A stretch of DNA of 64,000 nt from Tigriopus japonicus (Eukaryota; Arthropoda; Copepoda; Harpacticoida; Harpacticidae). Positions within the stretch are counted from its first letter, which is position 1, and each line of letters begins with the position of its first letter. Under the pieces are notes generated by a model. It made no database searches and was not told where the DNA came from. It saw nothing but the letters and a program-made list of their open reading frames with translations. This document shows positions 32,335 through 43,331 of this stretch, piece after piece. The position numbers were made by a program, and so were the translations under genes. The DNA is taken from positions 9,428,404-9,492,403 of the forward strand of contig CM021322.1 of NCBI GenBank assembly GCA_010645155.1. The letters run 5' to 3'.

Positions 32335-33496
32335 TCCAATAAGGTATTAACTACGGCACGATTAGTAAGACAAAAAAAGCATTCGTTTGAAGTGAAAAAT
32401 TGATCAAGATAAACACGCTGCCGAGGGGTCACCTTCACAGACTTCTTCGTGAATGTAGGATTGAGTCGAGACCATTACCCGCATGTTGTAAAACACATCA
32501 CCAGGTTTGGCATTGGGGTTCGAGTTTGGCTTTTGCTCAATCGACCTAAAGAGAAGCTAGGCTTAAAGAGACCTGAAAGGTAGATTTTGGTTGACCTTTT
32601 CAATTAGATATCAAGCATTCACTTCCCGTGGAGCAAAATACTATGTCACTCATTCATCCAGAAGAAGAGAAAAGATAGAATAGGCAAAAGTAATATCAAT
32701 AGTGGTAATAGAGTATGAAATGATGAGGAACATTTATACAAAGTGGGGACTCGTTTATTCGCATCATTCATTCACACATTGGGAGTCGGTCATACTTATC
32801 AGAAACTATGGTGACAAAAATGTCGGGATCATTAAGATATTAATGATTCTTCAGCCTTGTCTAGCAATACTAAAATGAGCCTCGTCCTATCTAGAGGCAC
32901 ATTTTAGTACAAGGTCTGCGAAGGGGCTGTTCGAATTTTTGCTCCCTAAAAACGGGATTCGGGGGCCAAAAAGGTGGATATTTGGGCGAGCCAGGACCTC
33001 TTAATAGACTTCAGAAGGTTCGAGGGGGATTCAGGGTTGGATCTGTACCTGGGGTGTAGACCAGGGTGTGATGACAGGCTGTTGTGTCCCGTTCACGCTG
33101 AAATGAAGGGGGCTTCATTCAGACTCGCTCAACACTTTTGGTCGTCATTTACGACATCGACATTCATTCCAAAAGTTGATGCATAGCAATCTAATATTGA
33201 TAATGAAAAGAAGAAGAAAAAAAATAAAATTTAGAAGAATTCGAAGAAAAAAATAGGGAAAACTAGAGAAAAGTGACGGTTAGAATATTTTTGAAAAATA
33301 GATATCACAGCACTTTCGTTCATCATCACTTGGACTGAGGGTTGGGTGTATGTAGGAGGTGCTCATTTCTGTGCAGCATAAGGTTAAAAAGGGCAAGAAT
33401 GAGTGTTGGTGAGTTTGGAAACTTCACACTCCACGTGCCCCTCTTCTTATGTGTCATGGACATCGGAAAGAGTGACACCATCAAGGCCCGATCAAC
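32335..33496. other. Intergenic region and probable importin 3' UTR
   Basis: No supported gene. An A-rich stretch occurs at about 33205-33260. The short plus ORF at 32974-33186 has no known domain. Confidence 0.45.
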
Positions 33497-36400
33497 TTAC
33501 CACGTGTTGTTCTTGAGCTTTCGAATTTCTTTTGATGCCCATTGGCTCAGGGTTTTGGTTTTGGCGACTTTGGAACGACGCCCTTTGGTCAAGAGATCGC
33601 TAATGGGCTCAACGTCGAGAATACTCAACAAGTTCGTTCCAAACGCAGAACAAAGGTCACTGAAAACGAAGTGAACACACGTCCAATTGATTTGTTAGAA
33701 AAACGACCCTGGACCATCTCAAAAGAACTAAAAAAGAAATACGGCGAGTTCTTTTGTTGGAAGAAGTAAATCAAGCAATGCCAATGGTTGTGACAAGGCT
33801 CGCGAAATATTCCGTTTGATTTTGCAAATTTTAATGGATCTTAAAACCAACCTTGTCCTGGTAGAAAGGAACGAGAATTTGCAACTAAGGTATAAAATGG
33901 TACTTTGATTTAAATGAAAAGCCTGAATGATTGCTTACCCAATGAGTCCTGCGCTGGCTGCGATACTTCCGTCAGAATGATCTTGATCCATGGCAATCAT
34001 GGTGATGAAAGTGATCATGAAGTTGACATGAGGTTGGATGAGAGCCAGTTCTGGAGCCGGATTTGAAGAGTTGGTTTCACCTTTAAGTCCCTGAACTATT
34101 CCAGTATATGATTCTAGACAAGCTTCGCGTAACTCGTTCAAGTAATCGACCATATCATAATCGCTCTGAAAGTAGACCAATTCAGAAATGTGAATTTTAC
34201 GGAAAAATATACTTCATGAGAATCATCATACCCTGTCCACTTGGGCTTGGGAAGCCTCCATAAGTGCGTGCAAGACGACGTCCAGGTACTTTTTAAACTC
34301 AGGGCCAATGGCCAAGGCGATATCTCCAAAGACGGACAGGATCTGAGGTTTAACCACGCGGTGAACTTCGTTGTTGCGCAAGTTTTCCAACAGGATCGTC
34401 ATAATCTCGTCACAATAAGGCATGATGCCTTTACCCAAAGCTCGACACAAATCACCCACCAATCCCACCGATGCGTGACAAACCTATTGAAAGCACGTTA
34501 CTTTTTTTATGTAGATTGGCCAGAACATGAAATTTAAATTTGGCCATGTTGGTTATGGAACTTACTTGGTATTCGGCAATGTTCTTGAGACCAACCATGA
34601 GATACGGTTTGAAGGCATCCATGTACTTGGAGAAGACTTCTCCGAGTACCTCGACGAGGGTACTCACTGCCATGAGGGCATCTTCTTGAACTCCGCCCGT
34701 CTTATTATTGACCGAAGATTGAAACATTTGTAAAAGAGCAGTCATGATTGGATCGGAAATTTGCGGAGCGTGGGCGGACTCCACTTTGCGTAAGACACTC
34801 TGCAAATATAAATAAGAATTAACTTCCTGGAACTTCTTTGGTTTCATCGACCAATGAACTCACTTGTAATGTGGCACAAAGGAGGGACTGAAGGTCGTTG
34901 TATTGGACTCGATCGGACTGGGACTGAATTCGCGACTCCATTTGCAACACTTGTTGCAGCCGGTCCATGATGATCATGATCGTCTTTTGAACGGTCACGT
35001 AGCAATCTTTGGGCGAATTCTTGATCATCTCCATAAGAGCCTCGTAAGCTGCCGACCTGAGATTGGATTGCGACGCATCTGGTCGGTCCGTGGTCTCCAG
35101 GAGTTTCTGAACAATGGGATCGAAATATGCCGAGAGGCTGTAGGTTTGAGGAGTGTCCTCTTCGTCGTTGTCGACGGCCTCATAGGCGGCTTCGGCCAAC
35201 GACGTGAAGGCCCAGCACACATTGGAGGCCACTCGAGGCTCGGCCGATAGTCCGTTAACCAAGGCCTCGAGCAAAGGCTTCAAGTAGATGGCATTAATGG
35301 CCGCCTCGGAATGCAGCTCGCACACACGCCCAATGGTCCAAGCTGCCGTGTCCTTGACCACCACACTTGGATCCAACATGAGCTCTATCAGCATGGGCAT
35401 CGCCTGCTCAACAATGGGCTTCATATTGGTCGGGTCGGGTCCTTCTAAAATGGATCCAAACGCCATCAGAGCCGCATCTCTAAAGCGCCAATCGGAATGC
35501 TTGATGTTATCCTGAAAACCAAACAAAAAGTAGTGGTGTTAACACTGGTACGTCAATAATAAGCTTCTTATTTCCTCAACTTACTTTAACGAAGGGTAGG
35601 ACATGTTGAACGACGTCATCCTCGCAGCAAGTGGCCAAGAGCATGAGACACACTCCGGCTGCTTTGCACGGATTCCAATCATCGTCGTCGTCAAACTCCT
35701 CTTGTTTCGTTAGCGTGTGAACCAGAATGGGAACGATGTATTGTAGAGCACCTTTGGCGTAAAACCGAGACACTTGTTCAGGCGGTCGACCTTGTTCTTC
35801 GGCTTCACTGGCCTCCATCTGGAGATCAACCTCTTCATCACAGACGTTGGACCAGAATTCAATGCCTTGCAAGGCCACTTCGTCTTCCTGGGATTTCATG
35901 GCTTCCAGCGTGATGGCAAAAAGGGCCGGACCCATGTAGGCCTCCATGAATTGGTAGTACAACGACATGATCTTGACCAAGCACTGCAAAGCGGCCACTT
36001 TGACTTGGATATCCGTGGCTTGCGTGGCTTCACACACCACTTGCATGATGAAATGTCGCTCGGTCTGAGATAAAAAGAATTATTAACCCAATTTCAAAGC
36101 TCCAATCTGGTCGAGTCTTTCATTGATTTACCTCTTTCTCAAAATTGCCGCGTGTGAACTCGAGTGAATTGAGGAGGGCGTTGGTGGCGGCCAATCGGAC
36201 GTGATTACTAGGTTCCTCGCGTTTCATGCCAAACACGATGGCCGTGAGGATCTCATTGGACTTCTCCTCCAAACACCGTTGCTCAATATCCTGGCAAATG
36301 TATCCGATGGCTTCCAAGGTGGCCTCTTTGCGCATCTCCGTGCTCGACGGATCGGTCACATTGGTCACCAGCACTTGCAGCAATTCCGGCCAATGATTGA

Positions 36401-37569
36401 GCGGTAACTCCATGACGGCCACGTACTGAACGCATTGGGCGGCGGCCGAGGGCCGGTACCCTTCGGATCCCAAGGCCCCCAGAATATTATGCTTGACGTA
36501 GGTACGAATCTCCAACGGCATGGCCAGCCATCGCTCTTGAACCTGTCCACGCACCGTGTCATCGTTGGAGGTGAGACGATTCTTAAGTTGGAGACCGGCT
36601 TGACGCCGAGCCACGGCCGAATTCCCGCCATGAACCAAAATATCCGACAACGTTTTCAGCAACTCCGGCTAGAATACGATTTAAATTTGATTATTTGCTC
36701 GGCTATTATATTAAAATCTTGCCCGATAGAGGTTTGAAACTCACCAAGTTATTGACCGCCGCTTGCTCCAAAAAATTTAAGGCCGCCGTTAACTCATTTT
36801 GATCTGAAAATAAATGTCAACGTCATAAGCACGTCAGATTGTCAAGTTCAAGAATGAATTAATCCAACCATTCACGAAAGAAATTAGACGGCAATAAGTC
36901 ATATCGGATCAAGAACAGACTTTTTTTCTGAAATCTTCCTTGCGGTTGTCTTTATTGAGTGTTGTTTTTTATGAAGACCGCCCAAGGTATCTTGGGGAGC
37001 CATTTTTCGCCGTTAATTATTGATATTTTTTTCATCTATTAAAATTTTGGTTATGACAAGTCAATGACGAAATTCAACATGAATCATGCAAATCAGGATG
37101 TCTTCAATCCACGGGTAAAACAAAAACATGTTATAATGTTTAAGTCTCAAGGTGGGTTGCGAAAGATGATGTTATCATTGAAGTGGTAAAATATAAATTA
37201 GGGGAATTGTAATTTACTCACAAACACGTTTGATAATTTGGATGAACTTATGGGTTGGGAGGGTTTTGAAATAATAAAAAGTGACAACAACGTTTAATTT
37301 ATTAGGATATTGAACAAACTCGTGCCGGTTTTATCACGATTTATCCAACTTAAGATCTACGTCGACTCCAAAAATGGCTCTTTTTAAAAAGCAACTCCTC
37401 AACGACAATTGCACCATGATTTCAGGACATCGCGAAAAAACGATTGCCTTTAGCGAAACCATCTCGCACCTTTTAGCGCCTTTACTGGTTTTTCATAATG
37501 ATTCTCTCACCTGGAGAAACGGTCTTTTCCAAGACTTGAATTAGTTGGGCGGTCACCTCCGAATTCATG
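33497..37569 (-). CDS. KPNB1: Importin subunit beta-1 (karyopherin beta-1), nine exons
   Basis: Read on the minus strand, exons are 37569-37512, 36803-36745, 36668-36132, 36064-35585, 35511-34864, 34799-34566, 34483-34232, 34165-33939 and 33659-33497. All have GT-AG borders and consistent phase, giving 885 residues against about 876 in vertebrates. The protein is a superhelix of HEAT repeats that binds importin-alpha or cargo, Ran-GTP and FG nucleoporins for nuclear import. Conserved landmarks include LEKTVSP at the start, [13 protein letters not shown], the acidic loop [32 protein letters not shown], and the C-terminal LTKGRRSK. Intron 1 is 708 bp and the others are mostly 60-280 bp. The last exon (33659-33497) is short and overlaps an open frame on the plus strand at 33542-33769, which is only an antisense shadow. 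Confidence 0.96.
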
Positions 37570-38739
37570 GTCGATGGAAGATCAATGGAGGTTCACGATG
37601 ACGGAGAAAGGTGGGCGTGACCACTGAGGATGTTGAGGAAGAGGCGGGTGCTAGGTACCCTGGGTTGTTCCGCCCTGACTAGGATCCACGAGCTTCATCC
37701 ACCACGAGATTAACACAACGAGATTTTTGGCAGCCGATTTCTTCTGTGAATCAACGAACTGGCTCCGTTAGTGTCACGACACAGTGGATAAGCTTTAAAC
37801 GCTGGAGGGAGAGATTGCTGAGACCAGGACAAGACAGTAGAATAGAAAATTGAATGAAAAGGACTAAAGATGCTTTTAATAAGTAAACTTAAAAGGTTTA
37901 AAACTTAAAAACTCAAACTCATAAGACTATTAGGATCAACCATGGGGTGCTTTGAAGTCATTTGTGGAAATTTCAAGGAAGTTAAAAGCCGGGAGTTACA
38001 ATGGATTAAATGTGGTGACACTAGATGGAATGAAACAGCGAAGAGCGGGCAGACGCAACATTTTTGAGTAGATTGCTTACTAGCTTCATGATTTGGCAAC
38101 GGGTAAATGATTAAGGATGTTTTTGGATCTCCAAAGTTTTAACGCAATGTTTACGTAATGTCAAAAATTACTTTTTTTTTAAATGTATATCTTGCTCCCT
38201 ACATGATTTCTTCAAAATTCAAAACTCTCGGTAGGGAAGAAGACCAAATTTATTTGCAAACAACGTTGAAAATTGTCCGTTTACAGATGAGAAGTCGCTT
38301 AATTTTTTTTTTTGAATTATTGGACAGTGCAAGAAAGGCATATGTTTTTTTCAAATTCAAATCTAAAATTTGAAAAAGGACCAATCTGTCGGAACTGATC
38401 TGACTGTCAAAAACGGCGAAATATAGAAAATTGAAAAAAAGGAAGTACCTAACGAACAAGAATTAGCCAGTAGTACATATGTCAAATCAAAACCAAGAGT
38501 TAAAAATACCTTTTTAAAGGAACGTTTTTAGTACAGCTATACTTAAAATCAGATTTGCAAATCCAATAATTGTTCTGATGGCCTTTAGTTTGTGCAAAAC
38601 CGCAACTGACAATCAAATTATTACATTGGCCTATGATTGGTGGGGTTGAACTTTCTTTGAAGTTTTTATTTGCTTGGAAAATTGAAAATAAAACGCTGCA
38701 AGCGCTTGAAATCTAAGAAAATACAAATTTTTGGCCAAT
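37570..38739. other. Upstream of importin beta-1, no gene seen
   Basis: It includes the importin promoter region. The ORFs at 37905-38459 are short and AT-driven. Nothing else supported. Confidence 0.4.
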
Positions 38740-38853
38740 TAGACGAAAAAAGACGAATAAAATCCAAATTAAACGAAAAAAAAAATCGCGACGAATAAAG
38801 GCCAAAAAGACGAAAAAAGACGAATAAGTTTATTCGTCTTAAGTTCCTGTCCC
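38740..38853 (-). repeat. Truncated copy of the 'attcgtctt' repeat family
   Basis: Runs of 'gacgaata' and the hairpin 'gacgaataagtttattcgtc', ending 'cctgtccctaa', match the outer parts of the 14359-15066 element. No opposite end was identified. Confidence 0.5.
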
Positions 38854-39238
38854 TAATTATAACCATTTTTCGATCTTTAGGGGTTGTCCAAACGTGCCGA
38901 CGACTTTTTTCAAAAATGAGAACCATGATAAGATAAAACAGAGTGTGAGGTTTAATCAGTGGGTCAACCTCTGAAATGATTGAAAAATTAGTCATTCAGC
39001 TTTAAATCATGACTTGTTTACCCCGCGATGATACTTGTAGGGACGGGCAGAAAGTGCAAATAATTTTACCCGTTTGTTTACCAAAGTTGGAGAAAAATGT
39101 TGAAACAGCAAATTAATGTCAAAAAGAGCAAATAACTTGCATTTGGACTTAAACTGTCATTCGCGGAGTACCTACAGCTCTTAATTGAGCTGGAGAAGTC
39201 ATGTACAAGTTCTCAAGACATTTGAGACTAGTTTTGAG

Positions 39239-39521
39239 TAGTGGGCTAACAGAGAAATGATACTCCTAAAATATTTGTGAGTCACCAAGCCTTCACTGTG
39301 TGTACAATGGGATTTGATGTTCAACAGGCCAAGTTATGTGATTCAGAACCCAAGCGTGCGTTTTAGGAAGTCAGTGGCAAAATTGCTCAATCAACTGCTT
39401 TGGTTGAACAAGAGCAATGTATGATGAATGAAGTCACTTGACACCTTTGCTGCCAGATCAGTGTGTTCAAAACAAATCTTCATTGACTGTACTGGAGTGA
39501 CATTTTTCTGTTAGCCTTCTA
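39239..39521. mobile_element. hAT-type MITE, TAG..GGCTAACAGAGAAA family, copy 1
   Basis: The ends are 'tagtgggctaacagagaaatga' and 'catttttctgttagccttcta'. A perfect 8-bp duplication GTTTTGAG lies at 39231-39238 and 39522-39529. It is 283 bp with no ORF. A second family member is at 53387-53675. Confidence 0.88.
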
Positions 39522-40511
39522 GTTTTGAGGGGAAGAGACAATGCCGCCGCACCTGTAATTGAGTTCTATCAATTCGGCCACGACCAAAAAAGGATGTAAA
39601 GTCATGAAAAAACTCCGTTTTCGTCCTTCGAGAATGTTGTTCAAAATAGCCATTGAAAATTGAACAGAAAAATAACTTTCACCAATACTTAAGACCCACG
39701 TGTGCCCAACAATTGTATCAAAGAAAATTTTCATAAATGTGTTTTAAGCATGTTTTAAGAAATATTACTTCAATATTTGGCACATGGCCTTATTATCAGA
39801 ACTCAATTTCGAAATGTTGGCATTGACTCATCACATCAAAACTGTTCTCAAATACTTTTGGAACTTTAAAGTAATGTCTCCAAGTCAATTAGACAACGTG
39901 TACTGCCACACTGATGTATCCTTAGCTTGAAGATTACAATTTTTTACTTTCCTTTTTTAGAAATAGCGGTCTTGTTATAGACTTTCGAAGTACAAAATTG
40001 TAGTTCTAGTAATCACTAAGGCAGCCAGCAGGGCTTTAGCCGTTCCCCGAAAAAAGGAACGGAATACAGTTCCCGTTAGTTAGTTCCCGTTCCTTCACGT
40101 CACAAATCGTCTCCGTCGTTAAAATTGATTTGAGGGTATGCTTGTCATCTGGAAAAAATCCAAAAATATGTTCTTTCTCTTAAGTTATTAACATTTCCAA
40201 AATGTTTCTCTAGTATCCCGTTGGTCCATACCCTAAAAAACATATTTTTGAACTGGTGTAACAGGATACAAATTTAACAAATTTGTACATGAAAATAAGC
40301 TACTTTCATAGTGTCCGGTTAACAAGAGTTAAATTAGTGTCTGTAACCTTCTCGCGTATAATGGCAGACCTATCAGCTCATTCGAATGAGTTTGCTTAAC
40401 CAATGCAACATACTATTAGTAACACAAAAGGTGTAAGATCATGTATATTTAGCATAATCATGTCTAATATCACAAACGATATTATGGTCGGACTAATCAA
40501 TTTTACATGTC
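39522..40511. other. Intergenic, no supported gene
   Basis: AT-rich DNA with no recognised repeat or coding segment, lying downstream of the 40512-41564 gene. Confidence 0.45.
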
Positions 40512-41564
40512 TCAAGGTAAAAATTTCCTGAAGAACGAGCTCACGAAACCCAAGTTCTCGTCTTCTTCCGCCTCGACCTCTTCTTCCATAGTTACCGATG
40601 GCTCCGTATCTGTATCAGAAGGAGGTTGGGGTGGGTTGATCACATTGGGAGCGACTCCAGGACTAAGAGGCAAGTTAGCGACATCCCGAGCGGGAATCCG
40701 GCGACCTCTCTGAATGCGAACTTGACGCGGTTTTTCGTCCTCTGCCGCAAGGTTATCTTGTCGATCGATCGGTTGCTCGTTAATATCGAACTCTCCATTT
40801 GGTTGCGGGACGCTTTCCAAGTCTTCTGCCATCATTTCGATTTCATCAGATCGACTCTCCTCTCCTTGAACTGGGCTAGGTTCAACCGGTTCCACATCCA
40901 GGGATTCACGAGGTTCCAAGCTAACTTCACTTAAGGTTGAAGGTTCCTCGACATCTGGAATTATGGTGGTAACTTCCTCAGGAACCACCTCAGCCTCTTG
41001 AACAACTTTCGTTGGCTCAATGGGTGGTGACACGATTTCTACCAAGGTAGGTGGTTCCACAGATTGCGCCAAGATATCGTCTTCATCCTCTTCTTCCTCC
41101 TCCATGGGAGAGATTTCCTTCTCTTCCGACAAGACCTCTTTTTCGCCAACCTCGGGCATTGGAGGGGGTACATTTTCAACATCAATCAGAGGAGCGACTC
41201 GAGGTTCGATTCCAACCGGTGGTTCTGAGACCATTTCTTGCCCAATGATCGTTGGGACTTCCTCTACCTTCTCAAGTGGAGGAGGGATGGTAGTCACTTT
41301 GGGATCAAGATTAACCAGAGCCAAGTCTTCCTCCTTCACTTGCAAATTTCCTTGGGACGCCAACAGAAAATTGTTCATCTCTTCAAAAGGATCGTCCAGA
41401 GGAGGATTATCATCCTGGAGAATGAACTCGTCTTCGGCGGAGAGGAATCCGAAGACAGTTTCTTGCGCTTGATTGCCAAAGGTGCGTATTTGTTGAACGA
41501 GCTCGGGAGTGATTGGAGTCACAACGGTAACGCATAAGGCCAAAATGTAGATTAGGGGATTCAT
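40512..41564 (-). CDS. Acidic Pro/Glu-rich secreted protein
   Basis: An intronless frame of 350 residues begins with ATG. Residues 1-20 (PLIYILALCVTVVTP core) form a signal peptide. The mature part is dominated by Glu, Pro, Val and Asp, including an unbroken acidic run (EEEEEDEDD, about 155-163), and has no Cys after the signal peptide. A basic patch near residues 287-296 (RQVRIQRGRR) contains a possible convertase site, splitting an acidic N-part from a shorter C-part that ends in an aromatic/basic tip (FVSSFFRKFLP). This composition suits an extracellular matrix, calcium-binding or cuticle-associated protein, but no family is recognised. It is divergent from the membrane-protein gene at 42232, with about 670 bp between them. 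Plus-strand Ser-rich ORFs here are shadows. Confidence 0.7.
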   Translation of the reverse strand: MNPLIYILALCVTVVTPITPELVQQIRTFGNQAQETVFGFLSAEDEFILQDDNPPLDDPFEEMNNFLLASQGNLQVKEEDLALVNLDPKVTTIPPPLEKVEEVPTIIGQEMVSEPPVGIEPRVAPLIDVENVPPPMPEVGEKEVLSEEKEISPMEEEEEDEDDILAQSVEPPTLVEIVSPPIEPTKVVQEAEVVPEEVTTIIPDVEEPSTLSEVSLEPRESLDVEPVEPSPVQGEESRSDEIEMMAEDLESVPQPNGEFDINEQPIDRQDNLAAEDEKPRQVRIQRGRRIPARDVANLPLSPGVAPNVINPPQPPSDTDTEPSVTMEEEVEAEEDENLGFVSSFFRKFLP

Positions 41565-42231
41565 ATTTCCAAGATAAATGAGCCGATAGTGAAATAGATA
41601 TTCGTCGCACCTTTGGATCCGGAAGTTCGGTTGTAAACTGCCATGTGAAGAAATTCAAATTACAATTGTGAGCTCGAGGAATGACTCTGAGCATGATTCA
41701 TTAGAGCCAAAAATGGTAAAATCATCGAATGTCGCATTTCTCGCTTTGGTTTTCAGACATGCTTGATCATGCCTTAACAATATCATTTTCCACCCCACAA
41801 AACAGACGCTTCATCATTGCTTCATGTCGATTTGAATTGATAAATAAAAAAGAAAATGCCCATCCATCAACAATGCACCCAAGAACTATACATTGGACAC
41901 CACTTGTATCCAAACTCCAAAGCTCTAGTTTGGTGGTGCGGGCTAAATGGACTCTAGTTTGGTGGTGCGTTGCTTCATCGACAAGCAACGAATTCGGTTG
42001 ATTCAAGGTCACGAACCAAGCAACGTAGTATGTACAGAGGCAACACCGTTTCCTTTCCTTCCTTCTTCCCACTCTTCCCTGGTTTAGCTTCCAAACACAA
42101 ATCAGCTGAAAACCACTTCGAAATGGCAACACCAACCATTGCTCAAGCAAAGAGATAACATTATTGGTTGTGGAAAATTAACCCACGGTGATTTGTTCTT
42201 CAGCGTGTTTGATTGGATTTTGTCAAAGACA
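41565..42231. other. Shared intergenic region between divergent genes
   Basis: It contains a duplicated 18-mer 'ctctagtttggtggtgcg' at 41924 and 41952. It probably holds promoters for both flanking genes. No TATA box was convincing. Confidence 0.4.
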
Positions 42232-42738
42232 ATGGAAGAAGACATCAGTTATTCTCGGAACACTTGCTACAACCAATATGGTTTGGAACATACCATGGTT
42301 TTTGGAACTCTTCATGTGATCCTTTTTCTGTGCCAACATCTACCTTTTCGAGAGCATCGTCTTTTAACACATTACATTTTAGTGTGGATGGCATTGTTAA
42401 GCCTTCCTAAAGGACAATTATTGGACACGTGGTTGACTATTATGTTGGCCATGGACTTCTTGCCCATGGTTTTGTCTCTTATTTATACATGGTGGACTGG
42501 ATGGTTTTCATTGCAGGATCAATGGATCCCATCAGAGGCGCTGTTGAAGATTTGCTCGCTTTTGGAGACTTACTGTCCAATTTACAAGATTCATTACCTG
42601 ACGATTCAATCCCATCAAGAAAATATTGGGATCTTAGCCTTCTCAATAATGACGGCTGCGTATATTGTCACCCAAGGGCGCGAGTTTTTATTGGGACAGT
42701 TGTACTATTGTCGACGTGATCTTCCACCCTTGGTTTGA
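42232..42738 (+). CDS. Small multi-pass membrane protein, unknown family
   Basis: From the ATG at 42232 (context agacaATGG) the frame encodes 168 residues. It is open back to 42139 without an ATG, so an upstream exon is possible. At least four hydrophobic segments are visible: around TMVFGTLHVILFL, YILVWMALLSLP, TIMLAMDFLPMVLSLIYTWW and GILAFSIMTAAYIV. The loops are short and aromatic-rich, and the C-terminus is Cys/Arg-containing and cytosolic-looking. No signal peptide precedes the first segment. I do not recognise the family. Length, hydrophobic periodicity and the stop before AT-rich DNA support a real gene. Confidence 0.6.
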   Translation: MEEDISYSRNTCYNQYGLEHTMVFGTLHVILFLCQHLPFREHRLLTHYILVWMALLSLPKGQLLDTWLTIMLAMDFLPMVLSLIYTWWTGWFSLQDQWIPSEALLKICSLLETYCPIYKIHYLTIQSHQENIGILAFSIMTAAYIVTQGREFLLGQLYYCRRDLPPLV

Positions 42739-43331
42739 TATTTATTTGTCAAATAACATTTTTCGAGGCATTATGAAATAATGATAAACAAGATCGACAT
42801 TCTTTTGAGAGGATTTATTTCTTTTTGTGCGATTTTTTTTGTTAATTTTAAATACTTTTCGACTTTTTTTTTGCTGATATTTACACTCAACAGAGACGGT
42901 ATAATAGGATAACATGGTTAACATTTCTATTGAAAAATACATTTGGTTTGATTCTTAATATTAGAGATAGAGCTTTGACTAAAACTACTTCCACTTTACA
43001 TGAGAAGAGCTTCACTTTTTGTGATTTTTTTTGACTGAGTTCAAACTTGGCATTATTGGGGGTAAGGAGTATATGCAAATAATCATCGAAATGTTTTGAC
43101 GAGGGTAATCATAATATCACACGTCTTCATAATTAGACATACAATCTTGTGATGAAGTAAGAGAACAAGAAAGTTCCATCCAGAGTATTCCGAAGAAGAA
43201 AAGCACAAAGCATGAGAGACAAATAGGACCGATACATATGTGAATGCAAAAATCGTTTCTTAAAGGATAAGAAGATAAATAGAGGAATGCCAATAGATAA
43301 TAGCTAGCTAAAGGTCCTCTAATAGGTGTTA
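42739..43331. other. Convergent 3' region, no gene
   Basis: AT-rich sequence between the ends of two convergent genes. A minus-strand AATAAA near 42810 could serve the TENT4 gene but is about 500 bp away. Confidence 0.4.

Noticed and set aside
33542..33769. 75-residue plus-strand ORF
   Set aside because: Its minus strand is the last importin beta-1 exon (33659-33497) with a proper acceptor, stop and conserved C-terminal sequence.
40626..41537. Ser- and Arg-rich plus ORFs opposite the acidic protein
   Set aside because: Composition is the complement of the Glu/Pro-rich codons on the minus strand; no signal peptide or domain.
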